Assembly (NCBI RefSeq): GCF_018619435.1
Contig: NZ_JAHFZF010000014.1
Span: 39,473-103,472, forward strand
Origin: Rhodoferax sp. U11-2br
Lineage (GTDB): Bacteria; Pseudomonadota; Gammaproteobacteria; Burkholderiales; Burkholderiaceae_C
Reading direction: 5' to 3'
DNA: 64,000 nucleotides
Shown in pieces: positions 35,147 through 43,746 of this stretch. Positions within the stretch are counted from its first letter, which is position 1; every line of letters starts with the position of its first letter. The notes under the pieces are model-generated. The model made no database searches, was not told the origin of the DNA, and saw only the letters and a program-made list of their open reading frames with translations. The position numbers and the translations under genes are program-made.

Positions 35147-35493
35147 GGGGTATTCCTTTCGGGTTTGGTTTGCATATCTCATGCAAACCTGCCCGTTGGC
35201 GAAACTGGGGGTAACAAGGGCAAGCGCGATCTGGCGCAGGGGTATCACCCGGTCTGCACGCAAGGAAGATGGGGGAGGCCGCCAGATAGGTCGCAGACTT
35301 CACGCTTGCCCGGCGTGAGGGGGAGTCCCCTTAGTTGGCAGCGCCCGCATTGGTAGCTTGTTTTCCTGCCGCCATCAAATTTTCTGAAAATATTTCAAAA
35401 AATATAAACACCGGTCAATACACGGAATGACTGACCGCACTTCGCGACAGCCACTCTGCAACAGGTTTAAACAATTTTGGAAGTAATAGCGTT
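35147..35493. other. Divergent intergenic region (DUF6573 / 80-aa gene)
   Basis: 347 bp without a credible gene. The part near 35380-35420 is markedly A+T-rich (runs of AAATATT and AAAAATATAAA), a likely promoter zone for the plus-strand 80-aa gene; GC-rich sequence lies nearer the DUF6573 start. Confidence 0.45.
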
Positions 35494-35736
35494 ATGAAAA
35501 GCTCTTGGAAAACAACCCGTGGTGACACCACATATTATTTTGAACAATCCGGCGACCGCTTTAGCTACGGCGGGCCAACCTGCACCAGCCTATGGATTCT
35601 GTCCAAAACCGAGGGGGAAGAGCACATGTCGCGCTTCCCTGACATGCACGTGCGTTTAAACGCCACATGTGCTGAGGTGGAGGACGCCTTTTTTGAGATG
35701 CTCTGTGACGTACGAGACGATGATTTTGACTATTAA
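35494..35736 (+). CDS. Hypothetical acidic 80-aa protein
   Basis: Starts MKSSWKTTRGDTTYYFEQSG and ends in a very acidic tail (DVRDDDFDY). The composition is protein-like, the frame fills its transcription unit, and a strong terminator begins at its stop codon, all of which support a real gene. It is in the island between the DUF6573 pair and the methyltransferase. No family recognised; small acidic proteins on such elements are sometimes DNA mimics or anti-restriction factors, but nothing specific shows this. Confidence 0.6.
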   Translation: MKSSWKTTRGDTTYYFEQSGDRFSYGGPTCTSLWILSKTEGEEHMSRFPDMHVRLNATCAEVEDAFFEMLCDVRDDDFDY

Positions 35737-35761
35737 GAAAGGGGCCTTTGGCCCCTTTCTT
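35735..35761. terminator. Strong rho-independent terminator
   Basis: Perfect 12-bp stem AAGAAAGGGGCC / GGCCCCTTTCTT with loop TTT, overlapping the stop codon of the 80-aa gene. Confidence 0.85.
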
Positions 35762-36004
35762 AAATGGGGTAACGTCGTTGCGAAAGCAATGGCGTGGATT
35801 TGGGGGAGCCAACGCAGGCGGCGGGGGTATGTGCGGACTGTGGGCAAGCCATGCCGCAGCCCACAGGTTGCACATTCCCCCTTGAGTGGCACCGCGATAG
35901 GGATTGCTACCGTTAGGCCGGGACTACAGGCCCGGCGTGCGCAGCACGTAAAGCCCGGACGGCCAACAGGCCGTATCGCTCGGAGTTTGCAACCCAGGGA
36001 CGAG
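35762..36004. other. GC-rich gene-free stretch with short hairpins
   Basis: About 240 bp after the terminator with no credible gene. Short inverted repeats are visible (GCCGGGACTACAGGCCCGGC, CGGCCAACAGGCCG). It lies downstream of the methyltransferase stop. Confidence 0.45.
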
Positions 36005-38011
36005 CTACGCCGTCAGCGAAACAATCCGCTCTTCACCCAACATGTCGATGACTTTCACGGCGACAACTGACCCAACCGGAGGCGCTGCCAACTCATAGCG
36101 TCCAGCTACAAGGTCTTGCTTTCGCTCGGGCACGTCAGCAAGGGTCACGTTGAAAACGGCTCCATCGTGATCAGCGTCAATGAGAACGCAGTCCACCACT
36201 GCACGCCAGTCCGGTATCTGTGCTCGGAAAATGCCCTCTTGCAAATCCAGCCGCGCGATGATGCTGGGCGATACCACGTCGGCAATCGTCACTATCAGCT
36301 TGTCACCTTCACGCTGAACGCTGGCCTGCACCGACATCGGCTCGTGCTTGATGAAGCCCCCTGCCTTGCGGTCAGTACGCAACTCAATCAAGTGGATTTT
36401 GTTGATAGGCCGGTTGTGGTTGTAGTGCTCCACCCATTCGCGCGCCTTGTGCTCTTGTCCCAGACTCACAACCAACAAGTCGCGCTCTTCTTCTGGCCGG
36501 TTCTTGAGTTCGGAGCGCAGAGCCTCCAAGTCCAGCGGCGTGAGCGGATGATTCAAGGGGATGATTTTGACCAGCATCTTGCCGCGCGTACCGTCAAAGT
36601 ACGGGTCGGTGCGGGTGCGCATGATGCCCAGGTGCTCGCATGCCAGTTCAACGGCCTCGTTGTGCTGGATGTGCAAGTCGTAGTCGTTCACGCGCCAGGT
36701 GGAGAACGTCAACTGGCAAGGCACAGGCGGTGCATCGTCACGGGCAACTAAATCACCTTGTGATGCGCTGGATAGCACCACTGCTTGCTCCCGCATAACG
36801 CCTTGCAAGCGTTTGGCAGTGGTCTGAATTGCACCCTTGTTGATGTCGCAACCAATCCAGCGTCTGCCGAGCTTTTGGGCCGCAGCTGCTGTCGTCCCGG
36901 AGCCAATGAAGCAATCCAGCACGAGGTCGCTTGGCGATGTTGCTATTTCAAGCATCCGCTCTATTAGCTTCTCCGGCTTTTGTGTTGGGTAGTCAGCGCG
37001 TTCCTCAGCCTGTGAGTTAATCGGAAAAATGTCATCCCAGAGAGTAGTCAGCGGCTGGCCCTCCAACTCATCAAGGTACCTCTTGTAGCGTGCTACTCCA
37101 TTTGCCGTGTATTGGATACGCCCGGCATCGTGAAGCTCCTGCATGCGCTCCTTTCGCACGCGCCAGACTCTATTAACACCATTCCAATCGTAAGTCAGGG
37201 TTGGTCTGTTCGGGTTGGGATTCACCATATTGTCCAGCGTAAAGCGGCGCCCATCAGCATCCGCCTGCGTGAATCTGGCCAAGTAGTCATCTGTATATTT
37301 CAATCTCGGGGGGTGCCACTCCGGTTCGTCAGACGGAGAGAAAACAAGAATGCTGTCGGTTGCAACGCTTAACCCCATGGAAACATTTCCTCGTGGAGAG
37401 GCGCGCTTCCAAATGATTTCCGTGATCAACTTTCCGGAACCAAATACCTCTTCGCCAAGACATCTCAAATGATGGCTTTGGTGATAGTCACAATGAATCC
37501 AAAGCGTGCCATGCTCTGTGAGCAACTCCTTCAACATCAATAGCCGCTCATACATGAACTGCAGATAGTTGTCATTGCTCCAGATGTCGGTGTACTGCAC
37601 CTGCTCGCCCAGCGCATAGTCTTCACCGTCAATCTTGAGCGTACCCTTGGGGCCACGCAATTGCACTTTGCGTACGTAGTCCGCCCCACTGTCAAACGGC
37701 GGGTCTATGTAGATCAGCTTGACCTGCCCTCGAAAGCCGTTTGCCAGCAGGTGCGCCAAAACCTCCTTGTTATCCCCGTGATACAGCAGGCCGCTTTGCG
37801 GCAAGTCCTTGGGCCACTTGGACCAATCGGCAGAACTCGGGGGCAAGGGGTGTGCGGCATCCTCCGCACTGAATCGCTCAACATGCTGAGCAGGGAACGC
37901 AGTGACACGGCCCAGCGGCTTCTTGCCTACCCAACTCAACATAGGCCGCCCCTTGGCGCGGCCTACCGTCACGTCTGTCGGCTTCTTCTTGGTCTTGGCT
38001 TGTTCAGTCAT
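36005..38011 (-). CDS. Type III-like DNA methyltransferase (Mod), beta-class adenine
   Basis: A 668-aa site-specific amino-methyltransferase. Catalytic motif IV is IYIDPPFDSGADYV (DPPF at 103-106), and the AdoMet-binding motif I, FIGSGTTAAAAQ near residue 367, follows it. That order is of the beta class, which includes the Mod subunits of type III restriction systems. The N-terminal segment GLLYHGDNKEVLAHLL is also typical. The central region should hold the target-recognition domain. It begins 10 nt after the stop of the helicase/nuclease gene, so both are in one transcript. Methylation of adenine at a short asymmetric site is expected; the site is unknown. Confidence 0.9.
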   Translation of the reverse strand: MTEQAKTKKKPTDVTVGRAKGRPMLSWVGKKPLGRVTAFPAQHVERFSAEDAAHPLPPSSADWSKWPKDLPQSGLLYHGDNKEVLAHLLANGFRGQVKLIYIDPPFDSGADYVRKVQLRGPKGTLKIDGEDYALGEQVQYTDIWSNDNYLQFMYERLLMLKELLTEHGTLWIHCDYHQSHHLRCLGEEVFGSGKLITEIIWKRASPRGNVSMGLSVATDSILVFSPSDEPEWHPPRLKYTDDYLARFTQADADGRRFTLDNMVNPNPNRPTLTYDWNGVNRVWRVRKERMQELHDAGRIQYTANGVARYKRYLDELEGQPLTTLWDDIFPINSQAEERADYPTQKPEKLIERMLEIATSPSDLVLDCFIGSGTTAAAAQKLGRRWIGCDINKGAIQTTAKRLQGVMREQAVVLSSASQGDLVARDDAPPVPCQLTFSTWRVNDYDLHIQHNEAVELACEHLGIMRTRTDPYFDGTRGKMLVKIIPLNHPLTPLDLEALRSELKNRPEEERDLLVVSLGQEHKAREWVEHYNHNRPINKIHLIELRTDRKAGGFIKHEPMSVQASVQREGDKLIVTIADVVSPSIIARLDLQEGIFRAQIPDWRAVVDCVLIDADHDGAVFNVTLADVPERKQDLVAGRYELAAPPVGSVVAVKVIDMLGEERIVSLTA

Positions 38012-38020
38012 AACGGTCTA

Positions 38021-40750
38021 TCAGGTGGCCGCAGGCGCGGCAATTACTTTGGCGGTGATGAAGTCCAGCACGGTCTTTTTGCCCTCGTCATGCAAAGCAG
38101 TATTGGCAAACATGACGTGGTAACTGAGGCGGTCGGGATTGAGCTGTTCCCACCGTTTCAAAGCCACAGCCTTGCGACCTTCCAGCGTTTGGGCAGCTTC
38201 ACCCAACGCGTGGCGGGCCAAATCCGCATCAATGTCCGGGCTGAGCTTGTCGTTTTTCACCTCAACCACAAGGTGCTTGCCATCTGCACGGCGCAGCACG
38301 AAGTCCGGCGTGTAAGTGTGCCAGCGCCCATCGTCGCCCAGGTACTCGGCACGCAAGTCGGTCTTACCGGCATCGGTAAGGCCGCCCGTGAACCAAAGGC
38401 CTTCAATCTGGTGGGGGTGCGCCTGGAGCAGGCCCAGCGTCCAGTCCAGAAACTCGGCCTCTGGGTTGGAGTCAAAGTTGTAGCCCTCATAGTGGAAACT
38501 GTTAAGCAGGGCGTGTGCAGCGTCGGCGGTCTCGTTTGCCGTCTTATAGAGGTGCTGGTTCTTCTTGTCAAAGCTGATGCGGGCGGTATAGACCGGCTTG
38601 CCGTTGACTTCGGCAACATCGAAGCCATCGGCCTTGACCAGCGCCACAGCCACCTCAATTTCGTCCCATGCCTCTTCATACTGGTTACGCTGCGCCTCAA
38701 TCTGCTGCCCCAGGGCATCTAGATGGTGGTCAGGCACTTCCTGTGTTTCGTAGACTTGGCGAAGTGCGGTCAGCAGTTCGGTGGTGGGCAGGTGGTGGCA
38801 TGCCGCCAGTCTGGCGGCGGCGGTGTAGCAATCCAGAACCGGAGTGAACGACTCCAGCAGCACGTCGGCGGCATCCAGCCGTTGCATGCGAGTGTCACCG
38901 CTGGCGGTGAGCACCGGGCTCCACGTTTGAACCACAGGGCCAACGGGTGCAGACACATCGGGCAAGGAGAATACCAATGGCGCTACATCAGCGGGGACTG
39001 CCTTGCGCTGGATGCGGAGCACGCGTTTCTTGATCAGCAAAGCTGGCAAGTGCGGCTTGTGCAGGTGAATGGTCTTTTCAACCCGCTCGGCCTGCTGGAT
39101 GTCCAGCGCCTTGAGGCTGGTACCGTAGGTCTCGGTCAACTGGTCTTCCAGTGTCTTTTTGTTGCTGGCCGTCAGGTACACGCGGGCAGGCTTGGTATTT
39201 CCTGGCACCTGGCGTAGGCACCGGGTGGCCGCCTGCAGCACAAAGTTGTTGCTGGTGGCGAGCTTGCGCACCAGCGCACAGGCAAACAGGCTGGGGCAAT
39301 TCCACCCCTCGGTGCCCATGTTGACCAGCAGCATGACGCGGTGCGGTGCAGCTGGTTCGCGCGCCACGGCTTCAAAGCTGCGCCGGGTCGCCTCGCTGGA
39401 TTTGTTGTCTACTGCCAGCAGGGTGTCCGGGCCGATGCCGTGGGCCAGCAACGCGGACTCAATGGCGGGTCGCAACTCGTCGCGGGTTTCGAGGTTTGGG
39501 AAATACAGGGCCAGACGTGCGGGGGCCCCCGTCTCCAGCGAGACGGCCCAATAGTCCGTCACGAAGTCATCGACCACGCATTGCACCATGTACTCAGCAT
39601 CACCGTCCCCCAGCTCCAGCACCTTGATGCCGTTGGCCAGCTCTTTGAGCACGCCGTCACGGATGCCCTCGCCCAGCCCGTACCAGACCACCACGTCCCG
39701 TAAGGGTTGCCGCTCGAAGTACGGCGTGCCGGTGGCGTTGATGGTGACGATAAGGTTGGTTTCCTGCGCCAGGTAGTCAATGGTGCGGCGCACCTTCTTG
39801 ATGCCGTCGTCCTTGAACACCAGTTCGCCGGATTCCTTGTCCTTCTCCCACTTGCCCAGCAGCTTCTGGCCGTAGGTGTGGTGCGCCTCGTCGGAAAAAA
39901 CGGCCAGGTGCGGCAATGAGGCGATGGCTTGCAGGCGCAAATTGGCCATAGCTGTCGCCTCTTCGTCCTTGGTGCCCGCGAACAGCCGACTCTGTGCCGA
40001 ATTGCGCACCGTGGGTTTTTGAATGCGGATTTTCTCGGTATTGGTGACGATGACGTTAAAGCTACTGCCCAAGGTGATGGGGATTTGCTTGTCACCGTCG
40101 CGCGTGAAGGTGAGCTTCAGGCTGGCCGCGAACGGCTTGTGCAGGCGTGCGGGCAACAACCGCTCAAACGGGATGTCCGCCAGTTCCCGCAGGGCACTGA
40201 GGATGGTCTTGCCTGGGGCAAAGACCAATGCGTTCTGCACAAACGGGCCGTCCGGGTACTCCAGGGCCATGGCGAACTCGGTCGCAACGATGGAGCCCAT
40301 GAGGATGGTCTTGCCCGCGCCCATGGCTAACGCCAGGATGTAGCTGGGGTAATCCAGCGAGAAGGTCTCGCGCAGGCTCTCCAGTCCGTGCTTACGGACG
40401 AACGCATTGTCTGATTGCAGCAGCTCTAGAACCGCGTCCAAGCCATCGTCGGCAATCATGTCCACGATTTCGCGCGAAGTCAGGCCCATGGCCTCGCGCC
40501 GGTCCTTCGGCTTCGGAAACAGGGTGGCGTACAGGTCAGGAATGCGCGGGGTTTTCAGCACCAACCGCAGATACCAATAGGTCTCAAGTGCCCGGAACTG
40601 CGCCCGGCGCAAGTACCTGAGTTGGTCGGTAGCCGGGTCTTCCAGCGCGAAATCCAGAATTTCACCGATTGCCGGGAAGTCTGGGCACTCGTATCGGGCC
40701 TTGCGCCACTCGTCCACACGGACGGTCAAGGCTTGAAACAGGTGATTCAT
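38021..40750 (-). CDS. Type III-like restriction helicase/nuclease (Res)
   Basis: A 909-aa superfamily 2 ATPase from ATG 40750 (a GTG at 40849 is in frame, but family similarity starts at MNHLFQALTVRVDEWRKARY). Walker A is ALAMGAGKTILMGS (143-148 core), the DEAH box is FSDEAHHTYGQKLL (about 287-290), and motif VI region NFVLQAATRCLRQ is present. The C-terminus carries a PD-(D/E)XK nuclease pattern: TPDFVLRRADGKHLVVEVKN. With the downstream Mod it forms a type III-like R-M pair. The order res-mod is reversed relative to classic EcoP1/EcoP15. A defence role against phage or plasmid DNA is inferred. Confidence 0.9.
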   Translation of the reverse strand: MNHLFQALTVRVDEWRKARYECPDFPAIGEILDFALEDPATDQLRYLRRAQFRALETYWYLRLVLKTPRIPDLYATLFPKPKDRREAMGLTSREIVDMIADDGLDAVLELLQSDNAFVRKHGLESLRETFSLDYPSYILALAMGAGKTILMGSIVATEFAMALEYPDGPFVQNALVFAPGKTILSALRELADIPFERLLPARLHKPFAASLKLTFTRDGDKQIPITLGSSFNVIVTNTEKIRIQKPTVRNSAQSRLFAGTKDEEATAMANLRLQAIASLPHLAVFSDEAHHTYGQKLLGKWEKDKESGELVFKDDGIKKVRRTIDYLAQETNLIVTINATGTPYFERQPLRDVVVWYGLGEGIRDGVLKELANGIKVLELGDGDAEYMVQCVVDDFVTDYWAVSLETGAPARLALYFPNLETRDELRPAIESALLAHGIGPDTLLAVDNKSSEATRRSFEAVAREPAAPHRVMLLVNMGTEGWNCPSLFACALVRKLATSNNFVLQAATRCLRQVPGNTKPARVYLTASNKKTLEDQLTETYGTSLKALDIQQAERVEKTIHLHKPHLPALLIKKRVLRIQRKAVPADVAPLVFSLPDVSAPVGPVVQTWSPVLTASGDTRMQRLDAADVLLESFTPVLDCYTAAARLAACHHLPTTELLTALRQVYETQEVPDHHLDALGQQIEAQRNQYEEAWDEIEVAVALVKADGFDVAEVNGKPVYTARISFDKKNQHLYKTANETADAAHALLNSFHYEGYNFDSNPEAEFLDWTLGLLQAHPHQIEGLWFTGGLTDAGKTDLRAEYLGDDGRWHTYTPDFVLRRADGKHLVVEVKNDKLSPDIDADLARHALGEAAQTLEGRKAVALKRWEQLNPDRLSYHVMFANTALHDEGKKTVLDFITAKVIAAPAAT

Positions 40751-40972
40751 TGAAGAAAAGGGGGGGTCTGCTGCGTAGCAGGAAGTATCGCACCTGTCCA
40801 AGGGCAAGACGGTCGTCTCCAGAGTAAACCAGTTGTCATAAGCGCCCACTCCCCCCTTTTTACAGGGTCCACGGCTGCGATTTTTTGCGATCAGACGTAC
40901 GCAAATTTAAACACCGCTCTCTATCTCTTGATGCCATCGATTTTGATGGTGCTTCTAAAGGAAGAGATACAC

Positions 40973-41644
40973 ATGACAGACAAAATTCGTTCTGCAATTG
41001 CAGAGCTCAAAAACCGCCCTTGGACTGCGGCCACCCAAGACCTGTGTCAGCTTGACATGGGCTACGACACATTTGTCCGCACAGCAAGCAAAGGACTATA
41101 TGAGCCATCGATTGTTGTAATAGCCTCCCGCAACTTTGCGACCCTGATTCCGCGCGGGCTCCATCACAGCCCTGCGCTTGTAATTTGGCTCCCCACCGCG
41201 CTTGACCAAGCGACTTATCTTCTTCCCTACGTAACCCCAAAAGCCGTGGCACACACTTCTGCGGATTTGCGTAGGCGCGACCTGGTTGTTAGCTGGACAT
41301 GCGCTGGCAAGTCCTTTCTCGCCAAGTTGAGTGCCCTCCAAGCGAGCATAGACAAACAGGCCGCAGAGGGAGCTCTGCCTCTCATCATTGCCTCCGAAAC
41401 CTATACGGCCATCTCCGTCCTGCTGTTGGGCGAGGACTTTCTGGAAGAGCTGTCGCACACAGGAAGCCGTTGCGGAGAACACTACCATCCCCAGCGCGAG
41501 CACACATCAGAAGAACTGACTACCGCGATGAGGCACAAATGGTCACATGCTACGTTGGCCGAAGAATGCATTTTTCAGGAATCACGCGATTCCGAGATAC
41601 TGCTACGCCCACGCCGCGCCTTCCGCCCTGACTGGATTGTGTAG
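40973..41644 (+). CDS. Hypothetical protein (223 aa), island-specific
   Basis: Starts at ATG 40973 with GGAAGAG upstream. It begins MTDKIRSAIAELKNRPWTAA. The centre is hydrophobic-polar alternating (ALVIWLPTALDQATYLLPYV), followed by a segment rich in conserved-looking residues (LVVSWTCAGKSFLAKLSALQ) and a charged C-terminus with His/Cys (SRCGEHYHPQREHTSEE). No transmembrane anchor or known motif was identified; AGKS resembles half of a Walker motif but lacks the preceding GxxxxG. It is divergent from the R-M operon, so it may regulate it or serve an unrelated element function. Confidence 0.6.
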   Translation: MTDKIRSAIAELKNRPWTAATQDLCQLDMGYDTFVRTASKGLYEPSIVVIASRNFATLIPRGLHHSPALVIWLPTALDQATYLLPYVTPKAVAHTSADLRRRDLVVSWTCAGKSFLAKLSALQASIDKQAAEGALPLIIASETYTAISVLLLGEDFLEELSHTGSRCGEHYHPQREHTSEELTTAMRHKWSHATLAEECIFQESRDSEILLRPRRAFRPDWIV

Positions 41645-42204
41645 TGCGGCGCGTGGGCTCTGGGCTTTGGGGGAACCGCCGCGGAATGACGGCGGGGTCA
41701 GCGCATCGCTGCGCGCAAACCCCTGGTGCAGCTCGTCGCTCCAGCGACGACAAGCCAGGTTGGGGGAGCCAGGCCCGAGCCACTGGTCAAGTGGCGACCG
41801 CGCCCCAGCGCGGACGGGTAGGCGCACGGTGAGCACAGCCGAACCTGCGCCGAAGCCTGGGGGCATCGCCCCGCCCCCCGGTCTAGAGGACGGGGCAAGG
41901 GGAAAAGAGTCGCCAGACCGTAGCGACCGCTACGCGTTAAGGGGCGGGCTTGTGCCGCCACCGCCAACGGCTTTTCCCCTTGCCCCGACATCGCAGATGC
42001 CAAGGGGGGCGCGGTATTCAGCCGTGACCTGCCCCTAGGCAGGTAGCGACCGGCACACCGTCCAGGCGTGGAAAGGGCGTGATAGGCGGTCTCCCTTGTG
42101 CCTGCGAGGCAGGCGCTTGGCGCCTCAATGTGGCGGCTGTGAGGCGTAGCTACACACAGCAGGAGCACAAGAGTGTGCTCCGCAACAGACACAAGGAGAC
42201 ACCA
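41645..42204. other. Gene-free, GC-rich block dense with inverted repeats (candidate oriT/oriV or structured leader)
   Basis: 560 bp with no credible gene. A perfect 17-bp inverted repeat (CGGGGCAAGGGGAAAAG at 41891-41907 and its complement at 41971-41987) encloses a further palindrome CGTAGCG-AC-CGCTACG (41919-41934). Additional short hairpins: GTCGCTCCAGCGAC, TGCCTGCGAGGCA, GGCGCTTGGCGCC, GGAGCAC/GTGCTCC. It precedes the replication-relaxation-like gene, a position suited to an origin or transfer origin. Confidence 0.55.
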
Positions 42205-43053
42205 ATGTCCAACGACAATCTTTCCCTCTTCGCGCAAGCTGCGCTCACCCCATCCCTCGATTGCGAAGCCGAGGCAACGCCACTGGACAAGCGCATCGTC
42301 GGCGAACGCAACCGCCTGACGCTGTGCCGATACCTGCATCGGTTTGGTTGGCTCACAAGTCGGATGATTGCCAGGCTGGTTTGGGGCGATGCCTCACAAG
42401 CATGGCCGATGGCCCGTCGTACGCTAAAGGCATTGCAAGATGACTGCATGGTCATCAGGCGGGCTCTGCCACAGGGAGGCGATGTCTATCTGCTTTCCGC
42501 CAAGGGGGCTCGCTTCCTTAACGAACGCGAAGGTGTTGATGCAGGCAGTGGGCAAGGCCTCGCCCTAGGCAACCCGGTGCATCGCGCTTGCAGCAACTGG
42601 GTTCTGATTGATGCCCTGCGCAACGGTTGGGAAGTGATTACGGAGCACGAGATTTCCACCGACCGCAGCCCGGTCAGAGTGCTTGATGGTAAGCAGCCCG
42701 ACGGTATTTTGCTGGGAGAAGGCGAAGCCATATGGGTCGAGTGCGAAAACGCCTGGAAGTCCATCAACGCGCGCAAGTCCATCGTCACGTTTTGCAGCCG
42801 TCATCTTGACCTGGACAAAATGACGATGATTACCCCGGACTATCCCCTGCGCCAAGTGACTGTCGTGGCGACGAACATGGACGCACTACGTCATATGGCT
42901 GCCAGTTTTCAACAGGCCTACCGAGACCATGCCATCCGCGAGGGTCAGTTACAAATGGTGAACGTTGCCCTGCTGCCCATATCCCGCAGCTTGGTGCCCA
43001 GTGAACAGGTGGACGGCAATTTGTGGTCCGACGTAATGCTGCCCGCTATGTAG
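42205..43053 (+). CDS. Replication-relaxation-like winged-helix protein
   Basis: About 282 aa from ATG 42205 with AAGGAGA upstream. The N-terminal 120 residues form a winged-helix-like region (LCRYLHRFGWLTSRMIARLV, RRTLKALQDDCMVIRR, YLLSAKGARFL). The C-terminal part has a nuclease-like pattern: KQPDGILLGEGEAIWVECEN (PD...E-x-E), followed by basic residues. This combination matches proteins called replication-relaxation family on mobile elements. The role is probably in element replication, mobilisation or copy control. It directly follows the inverted-repeat block and is followed by a hairpin terminator. Confidence 0.65.
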   Translation: MSNDNLSLFAQAALTPSLDCEAEATPLDKRIVGERNRLTLCRYLHRFGWLTSRMIARLVWGDASQAWPMARRTLKALQDDCMVIRRALPQGGDVYLLSAKGARFLNEREGVDAGSGQGLALGNPVHRACSNWVLIDALRNGWEVITEHEISTDRSPVRVLDGKQPDGILLGEGEAIWVECENAWKSINARKSIVTFCSRHLDLDKMTMITPDYPLRQVTVVATNMDALRHMAASFQQAYRDHAIREGQLQMVNVALLPISRSLVPSEQVDGNLWSDVMLPAM

Positions 43054-43071
43054 TGGCGCAGTCGTGACAGC

Positions 43072-43102
43072 GAAAAGGGTGGCCTTCGAGTCACCCTTTC
43101 TC
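43072..43102 (+). terminator. Hairpin terminator after the replication-relaxation-like gene
   Basis: Stem AAAGGGTG / CACCCTTT with a 10-nt loop, 20 nt after the stop codon. The T-run is part of the stem and short. Confidence 0.55.
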
Positions 43103-43746
43103 GTTGCAGGACCGGGAGACGCCAAAACCACCTACACAAAGTTAGATGCAGAAACATACATAGCAGGTTTACGTACCAACCTTGTTTTGTTTTTTGTATC
43201 AGCTTTTAACTAGAACCAAGGTTGTCAGCTGTTGGATGTTGGTGAAGTTCTGAGAGAAGGCAAAACACCCCCCTACCCGCACGGTGCTGCAGGGGGATGT
43301 GGTTTGCCTCGAAATTTGGATGCTGGAGCCAGCCCGTCGTTTCAGGCGCAACGGTGGGATGCGTCCCCACGTTGCACAGCATGACTTATGGGCGGTTCGC
43401 ATCCGTCCCCGTCGCGCCTCTTGCTGTACCACCCGGCGCCGCGACCATGACTCACGCTTGTCGCTATGTACGGGCGCGTGGTGTTGAGCCCTCTCCACCG
43501 TACGCAAACGTATAGCGACCACATATAAAAAACCCCCACTTTTTTGCGGGCGGCCAACGATTTGTTTGTCAGATCTCGCAAGCGAGATCAAGTTTTTCGA
43601 CTTTTCCTTGCTTTGTTTCGAGAAAGGCTAAAACCCATTGGCTTTACGACTCAGCCCGGCACACAACGCCGCACTGAGTCTTACAAGTTTTTGCTTTCGC
43701 AATCCACTTTTGTACGTCGTCGCCGGGATGCAACCCGGAGACGTTC
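43103..43746. other. Gene-free stretch with a perfect palindrome upstream of the methyltransferase
   Basis: About 640 bp without a convincing gene; several short overlapping frames on both strands have atypical composition. A perfect palindrome GATCTCGC-AA-GCGAGATC lies at 43572-43589, followed by AAGTTTTT, about 157 nt before the methyltransferase start. It may be a terminator for an unseen transcript or an operator. Confidence 0.5.

Noticed and set aside
40751..40849. N-terminal extension of the restriction helicase from GTG 40849
   Set aside because: The extra 33 residues have no family resemblance and conserved sequence begins at ATG 40750; the purine-rich stretch before GTG leaves some doubt.
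40973..41644. Walker A motif in the 223-aa island protein (AGKS)
   Set aside because: The preceding glycine-rich part of the P-loop is missing and no Walker B follows.
41547..42038. Overlapping frames of 60-160 codons in the inverted-repeat block
   Set aside because: Pro/Arg/Ala low-complexity products in several frames at once, the signature of non-coding GC-rich sequence.
43199..43591. A 130-codon minus-strand frame before the cytosine methyltransferase
   Set aside because: Basic, Cys/Arg-rich product without family resemblance, weak start, and other frames of similar length overlap it.
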